Shown here: positions 36,708 to 40,023 of the stretch, piece after piece | Numbering within the stretch: position 1 is the stretch's first letter | Layout of the letters: each line of letters opens with the position of its first letter | Source of the DNA: Bacteroidales bacterium | GTDB taxonomy: Bacteria > Bacteroidota > Bacteroidia > Bacteroidales > VadinHA17 | Assembly: GCA_003141715.1 (NCBI GenBank) | Contig: PLNF01000137.1 | Location: 1 to 40,023, forward strand | DNA: 40,023 nucleotides | Direction: 5' to 3' | The notes under the pieces: generated by a model | What the model saw: only the letters and a program-made list of their open reading frames with translations | Database searches by the model: none | Told to the model about the DNA's origin: nothing | Program-made: the position numbers and the translations under genes

Positions 36708-37958
36708 TTAATTAGTGATTTTTTTTCTTATCGTAGCGTTTTGAACAATTGGTTTTGCCCAGAAACTTAAACTCAGAATATATGCCAAAGGTATATACAA
36801 AATCATCATTCCTGCCTGCAATCCGATCAGATCTTTCAACTTGCCTATAAGTAACGAAAAGATTGCACCTCCCGCGATTGCAGTACATAATATCCCTGCA
36901 AACGAACCATGGAACCTTGAAACGCTGTTAAGAGCAAGTGAAAATATGATGCCGTACATTACCGAAAGGCAAAAACCCAGTGCAGGGAAACCAAACAAAG
37001 CAATTTTTGCATTTCCAAAAAGGGTAAATGTCAGTACGACAAACGAGGCAGATGTAAAAATGCGTAATACAATTTTACTGTCAATAATTTTTAATAATAT
37101 TAATCCGAGAATACAACCTACAGTCATCATACCCCAGAACAAGCCAACCGTTGCAGCACCTTCTGTTTCAGGTTTAAAACCGTGATATGTACGTAAGAAT
37201 TCCGAAATCCAGTTTGCAATTCCCTGTTCCGTTCCCACATAAGCAAATATCCCCAGAAAAAATAATATTACAGCCTTTTGTCCGAATAGTTCGACATGTG
37301 TTTCCCATGCTCCGACAATTTCATCCTCTTTTCTTATAACTTTTGGAAAACGAACTAAGAAAATAACTGCTATCATCAGGAAACTTATAAAAGCAAAAAT
37401 CCAGTATATTGAAACCCATGGCAAATGACCCGGTGTAATCCATGCCATGAAATTTATAAAGAATCCCTGACCAATATGTTGATTCTTAAGATTTGATACA
37501 AGATATGAATATACGAAAGGGCTTAGGAAAGAGGCAATACCGAAGACCAGCTGAACAATGAGATTGTTAAATGCAAAGTGCTCCTCACCTCCGGTCACTC
37601 TGAGCAAAGGGAATAATGCAACCTGTAAGAGAGCCATTCCGCAGCCAATCAAAAACAACGAGCATAAGAATACAGGAAAAACGGGAAATAGAGAAAACAA
37701 AAGAGCGCCGCAAAACGCAAGAATCCAGGCAAAAACCAGGCTTTTCTTTTCATCATATTTCTGAACAATCATTCCTGAAGGAATTGACATTAAAGCATAT
37801 GCAATAAAAAACGAAAAGGGAAGCAACCCTGTCATTGTGCCATTCAAAGAAAAGCTGTCGCTCACGTTGGGATTAATTGAACCCAGGATATTAGTCAGAA
37901 AAGATATAGCGAAGAATATGAAGAAAATAAGGATTACAAGATAGTAATTTCGCTTCAT
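36708..37958 (-). CDS. Major facilitator sugar permease, FucP-like
   Basis: A 416-residue inner-membrane transporter with about 12 hydrophobic segments. Its first segments (VILIFFIFFAISFLTNILGS, GLLPFSFFIAYALMSIPSG) and the loop MIVQKYDEKKSLVFAW match the FucP/GlcP/NagP-like sugar:proton symporters common in Bacteroidota. A second-half family-like segment is SAVMYGIIFSLALNS-type (CLSVMYGIIFSLALNSVSRF). It is first in the leftward group, so the released monosaccharide or keto-sugar is probably carried into the cytosol for the NagB-like and PfkB-like enzymes. The substrate cannot be told from sequence. Confidence 0.88.
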   Translation of the reverse strand: MKRNYYLVILIFFIFFAISFLTNILGSINPNVSDSFSLNGTMTGLLPFSFFIAYALMSIPSGMIVQKYDEKKSLVFAWILAFCGALLFSLFPVFPVFLCSLFLIGCGMALLQVALFPLLRVTGGEEHFAFNNLIVQLVFGIASFLSPFVYSYLVSNLKNQHIGQGFFINFMAWITPGHLPWVSIYWIFAFISFLMIAVIFLVRFPKVIRKEDEIVGAWETHVELFGQKAVILFFLGIFAYVGTEQGIANWISEFLRTYHGFKPETEGAATVGLFWGMMTVGCILGLILLKIIDSKIVLRIFTSASFVVLTFTLFGNAKIALFGFPALGFCLSVMYGIIFSLALNSVSRFHGSFAGILCTAIAGGAIFSLLIGKLKDLIGLQAGMMILYIPLAYILSLSFWAKPIVQNATIRKKITN

Positions 37959-38089
37959 GAGTAGCTTTTAAGGTGTTTTTTAATTCTGTTCATGACATGA
38001 ACCACAACCTATAAAAATAGAAATATTTTGCCAAGTTATGATTGAAATATTAATTATGTATTCAACAATTTCTATTTTAAATTCCTTTG

Positions 38090-38152
38090 AGTTACTTTGC
38101 GATGAACTTTGTCTTCCTTTGTGTTAAGGTATTCACAAAGGGTCACTGAGTA
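38090..38152. repeat. Dispersed intergenic repeat with CTTTGTG hairpin
   Basis: Between the divergent permease and small membrane protein genes. CCTTTGTG (38116-38123) pairs perfectly with CACAAAGG (38134-38141), flanked by ACTTTGCG and CACTGAG words, a type of short repeat frequent between Bacteroidota genes. It overlaps an in-frame upstream extension of the next gene (ATG at 38109), which is therefore unlikely to be translated. The rest of the 213-base gap (37959-38171) is A/T-rich with nothing else recognised. Confidence 0.5.
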
Positions 38153-38171
38153 CATAAATAAATCAGGGGAG

Positions 38172-38645
38172 ATGGAAACAAAATATTTTTCTTTCAGTTC
38201 AGTTGAGAATAACAAACTGGTAAAAATAATTCAGATAGTGTTCGGTATTGTTTGCTTAGCTGTTGCAATCTTCTGGTTGATTTTTAATATCAGATCATTA
38301 AAAGCCGATGGAACACTCTGGATCACAATTATATTCCTTTCTGGATTTGGTCTTTACCAGGTTTGGACCGGATTGGGCAAGGCAACCAGATTCATTGAGA
38401 TAAGCTCTGACAAAATACGACTTAAAAAAACTGTTATACTTCCAGCGGTTGAGATAACTCTGGGCGAGATTCAAAAGATCGAAATATTTCCTTTTAATCT
38501 TATCTTCTTTCTAAAAACAAAAAAAAGAATAATTCTCAGGTTCGGCACTACCTATCATGAAACCAATGAAAAAGTAAAGCATGAAATTCTCAGTTTTGCT
38601 GAATTAAATTCAATCAATATTGAAATCGTAGAGGAAAAGTTATAA
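38172..38645 (+). CDS. Small two-helix membrane protein of unknown function
   Basis: A 157-residue protein starting at METKYFSFSS; AGGGGAG a few bases before the ATG is a plausible ribosome site, which decides against the longer frame from 38109. Two hydrophobic segments (about 19-41 and 49-67) are followed by a beta-rich cytosolic part with RFIEISSDKIRLKKT and KRIILRFGTTYHETNEKV, reminiscent of bacterial PH-like domains. No known function. It stands alone between dispersed repeats. Confidence 0.65.
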   Translation: METKYFSFSSVENNKLVKIIQIVFGIVCLAVAIFWLIFNIRSLKADGTLWITIIFLSGFGLYQVWTGLGKATRFIEISSDKIRLKKTVILPAVEITLGEIQKIEIFPFNLIFFLKTKKRIILRFGTTYHETNEKVKHEILSFAELNSINIEIVEEKL

Positions 38646-38677
38646 AAAATTTAATTTCCACAAACACATCCTAAATC

Positions 38678-38706
38678 GTAGAGACAGGTCTGAGACCTGT
38701 CTCTAC
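38678..38706. repeat. GTAGAGAC-type palindromic repeat, copy 1
   Basis: A perfect 13-base stem (GTAGAGACAGGTC paired with GACCTGTCTCTAC) and a TGA loop, between two converging genes. A degenerate second copy is at 39790-39819. There is no T-run on the plus strand, so it is more likely a dispersed palindromic repeat than a standard terminator. Confidence 0.7.
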
Positions 38707-38740
38707 AAAAAATTTCCTGCCTCCATCGTGGGTTTGGTAG

Positions 38741-39760
38741 TTACAAGTTCATTAATCTTTCCCAAGCGGCAGAATTTACAGGTATACCGTTCTTAAGGTT
38801 AGCTTTTCTAGTCTGAAGTACATTCTCTCCAGGATACCGGATTTTAGAGGAGGGATTCTCCGGATTTGATTTATGCAGATCTTCAATTATCTGATTTATT
38901 GAATTGTCAATAGCTGGAAAGTTATATAGTGTTTTGATGTTGATTGCTATAAAGACCTGTGATACACTATATTCTGAACTACAGCTATGGATTTGATGAG
39001 TCGAGAGCCCGCCTGAAAGAATTGTTGCCAAAATATCGAGCAACAATGACAAACCTGCTCCCTTCCAGTAGCCAACGGGCAAAACTCTCCACGATTCAAG
39101 TATCTCCCCGGGATCAGTGGTTATTTGACCCTGTTTATTGAATCCACCAGGGTATGAAAGTTTACTGCCCGCATCCCTTAGTGATTCCATTTTCCCATAA
39201 GAATACTGTGACATGGCAAAATCCAGAACAATTGCTTCATTCTGGTAAGGTACGGCAATCACGAAAGGATTGTTTCCAATCCGTGGATCTGTGGCTCCCC
39301 AGGCAGGCATATTCGGACAGGTATTAGTCCAGCAAATAAATACAAACCCCTTTTTAGCGGCCTGCCATCCATAAGTTCCTCCGCGCATCCAGTGATTGGT
39401 ATTAGCCAGGGCTACCATACCAATCCCGTTTTCCCGGGCAAGTTCCATTGCCCTATCTGTTGCAAAAGTTGCATTCAGTGGTCCCGGACCAAGATTGCCA
39501 TTCCATTGTTCTAGGGAACCAACGCTGTTTAACATAGTGGGGACAGTCTCTGGTTTGACAAAACCCTCAAGAGTATTCTTAACGAATCGTGGAAATCTGT
39601 TAATTCCGTGAGAGTTGACTCCATCCACACAATTCATCGTGAATATTTCAGCACATTTTTCTGCCTTCGGTTCTGTGAAACCAATGCTTAAAAGAATTCT
39701 GAAAAATTCAGATTTCATTTTATCGTACGGAATCCGTATTGTTTGTTCATGGGTTACCAT
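38741..39760 (-). CDS. Ldh_2/YiaK-type malate/ureidoglycolate/diketogulonate dehydrogenase family protein
   Basis: A 339-residue NAD(P)-dependent oxidoreductase of the malate/L-lactate dehydrogenase (Ldh_2) family, close in length to E. coli YiaK (332), which reduces 2,3-diketo-L-gulonate. The candidate catalytic His51 lies in VNSHGINRFPRFV; the family block ALANTNHWMRGGTYGWQAAKKG, split here as NHWMRGGTYGW and QAAKKG, is followed by GNNPFVIAVPY, VLDFAMSQYSYGKM and the Gly-rich GAGLSLLLDILATILSGG. No signal peptide. It is downstream of an alpha/beta hydrolase gene that enters from the window edge. A sugar-acid or keto-acid substrate is plausible. Confidence 0.88.
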   Translation of the reverse strand: MVTHEQTIRIPYDKMKSEFFRILLSIGFTEPKAEKCAEIFTMNCVDGVNSHGINRFPRFVKNTLEGFVKPETVPTMLNSVGSLEQWNGNLGPGPLNATFATDRAMELARENGIGMVALANTNHWMRGGTYGWQAAKKGFVFICWTNTCPNMPAWGATDPRIGNNPFVIAVPYQNEAIVLDFAMSQYSYGKMESLRDAGSKLSYPGGFNKQGQITTDPGEILESWRVLPVGYWKGAGLSLLLDILATILSGGLSTHQIHSCSSEYSVSQVFIAINIKTLYNFPAIDNSINQIIEDLHKSNPENPSSKIRYPGENVLQTRKANLKNGIPVNSAAWERLMNL

Positions 39761-39789
39761 AAGGGAAATATCAAATTATTAAATAATGA

Positions 39790-39819
39790 TGTAGAGACAC
39801 GCAAATTGCGAGTCTTCCC
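39790..39819. repeat. GTAGAGAC-type palindromic repeat, degenerate copy 2
   Basis: TGTAGAGACACGCAA faces TTGCGAGTCTTCCC, an imperfect inverted repeat in the 74-base gap upstream of the dehydrogenase. It shares the GTAGAGACA start with the copy at 38678-38706. Confidence 0.5.
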
Positions 39820-39834
39820 TATAACATAATTGAA

Positions 39835-40023
39835 TTATTTCAAAACCTTGTCGGCGAAATCCATAAACCATTTCCAGTCTGTCAATAGCAGGTTATGATA
39901 ACCTTCTCTGACTTGAAAACCTACCATTCCGCTTATTACCTGTTTATTAAGAGGCGGCATTGATTCAGGGATATCTGAATTTTTGCCCAGGAGATTATAT
40001 ACAGGAACTGCATCGTAAAGAGA
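39835..40023 (-). CDS. Partial C-terminal end of an alpha/beta hydrolase (esterase-like)
   Basis: An open reading frame enters from the right edge and ends at the TAA at 39835; 62 codons are visible. It ends with VISGMVGFQVREGYH and NLLLTDWKWFMDFADKVLK. The Arg-x-Gly-x-His followed by a D-W-x-x-F-x-D-F-A-D pattern resembles the C-terminal part of acetylxylan/glucuronoyl-esterase-like alpha/beta hydrolases, in which that His would be catalytic. The N-terminal part, including the nucleophile Ser, lies outside the window. It is co-directional with the dehydrogenase 74 bases downstream. Confidence 0.6.
   Translation of the reverse strand, partial: SLYDAVPVYNLLGKNSDIPESMPPLNKQVISGMVGFQVREGYHNLLLTDWKWFMDFADKVLK

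Noticed and set aside
38678-38706. Palindrome as a standard terminator for the small membrane protein gene
   Set aside because: No T-run follows the stem on the plus strand, and a related copy at 39790 lies outside a terminator position.

Overview
The window looks like a chromosomal segment of an environmental, probably anaerobic, member of the Bacteroidota (Bacteroidales/Marinilabiliales-like). The evidence is a SusC/SusD pair, a type IX secretion sorting domain on a gingipain-like protease, many SPII lipoproteins, start codons in A/T-rich leaders without clear Shine-Dalgarno sites, TAnnTTTG promoter-like boxes, and short G/C-rich dispersed repeats between genes. No tRNA, rRNA, CRISPR array, transposase or phage gene was seen.

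Region 1 (1-10 kb) is mixed housekeeping and accessory sequence: a ThrH-type phosphatase, a seven-haem NapC/NirT-like membrane cytochrome, a leftward group (metallo-beta-lactamase fold protein, Tat-exported iron-sulfur aldo/keto reductase, DUF6599-like secreted protein), a C25 protease with a T9SS tail, and an HD-domain hydrolase that ends at a strong bidirectional terminator.

Region 2 (10-14.5 kb) holds a leftward three-gene group encoding two DUF1080 (3-keto-disaccharide hydrolase family) proteins around a Tat-exported Gfo/Idh/MocA oxidoreductase. It is divergent from a LacI-type regulator. Region 3 (14.5-32.4 kb) is rightward: an intact SusC/SusD pair closed by a terminator, then a tight cluster of three giant VCBS/FG-GAP + ASPIC/UnbV lipoproteins with one small lipoprotein of unknown function between the first and second. 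It ends in a decayed second SusC gene that has lost its N-terminal domain, most of its barrel and its frame.

Region 4 (32.4-38 kb) is a leftward five-gene group: FucP-like sugar permease, secreted DUF1080 protein, second Tat-exported Gfo/Idh/MocA protein, NagB-like deaminase/isomerase and PfkB-like kinase. Region 5 (38-40 kb) has a small membrane protein, a YiaK/Ldh_2-type dehydrogenase and the C-terminal end of an alpha/beta hydrolase that runs off the window.

Taken together, regions 2-4 look like a polysaccharide- or glycoside-utilisation locus in which no classical glycoside hydrolase or lyase is visible. The likely chemistry is oxidative: outer-membrane capture by SusCD and the VCBS lipoproteins, periplasmic oxidation to 3-keto sugars by Tat-exported oxidoreductases, cleavage by DUF1080 proteins, import by the permease, and cytosolic processing by the NagB-like and PfkB-like enzymes. 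The family calls come from motifs; the pathway is inference.
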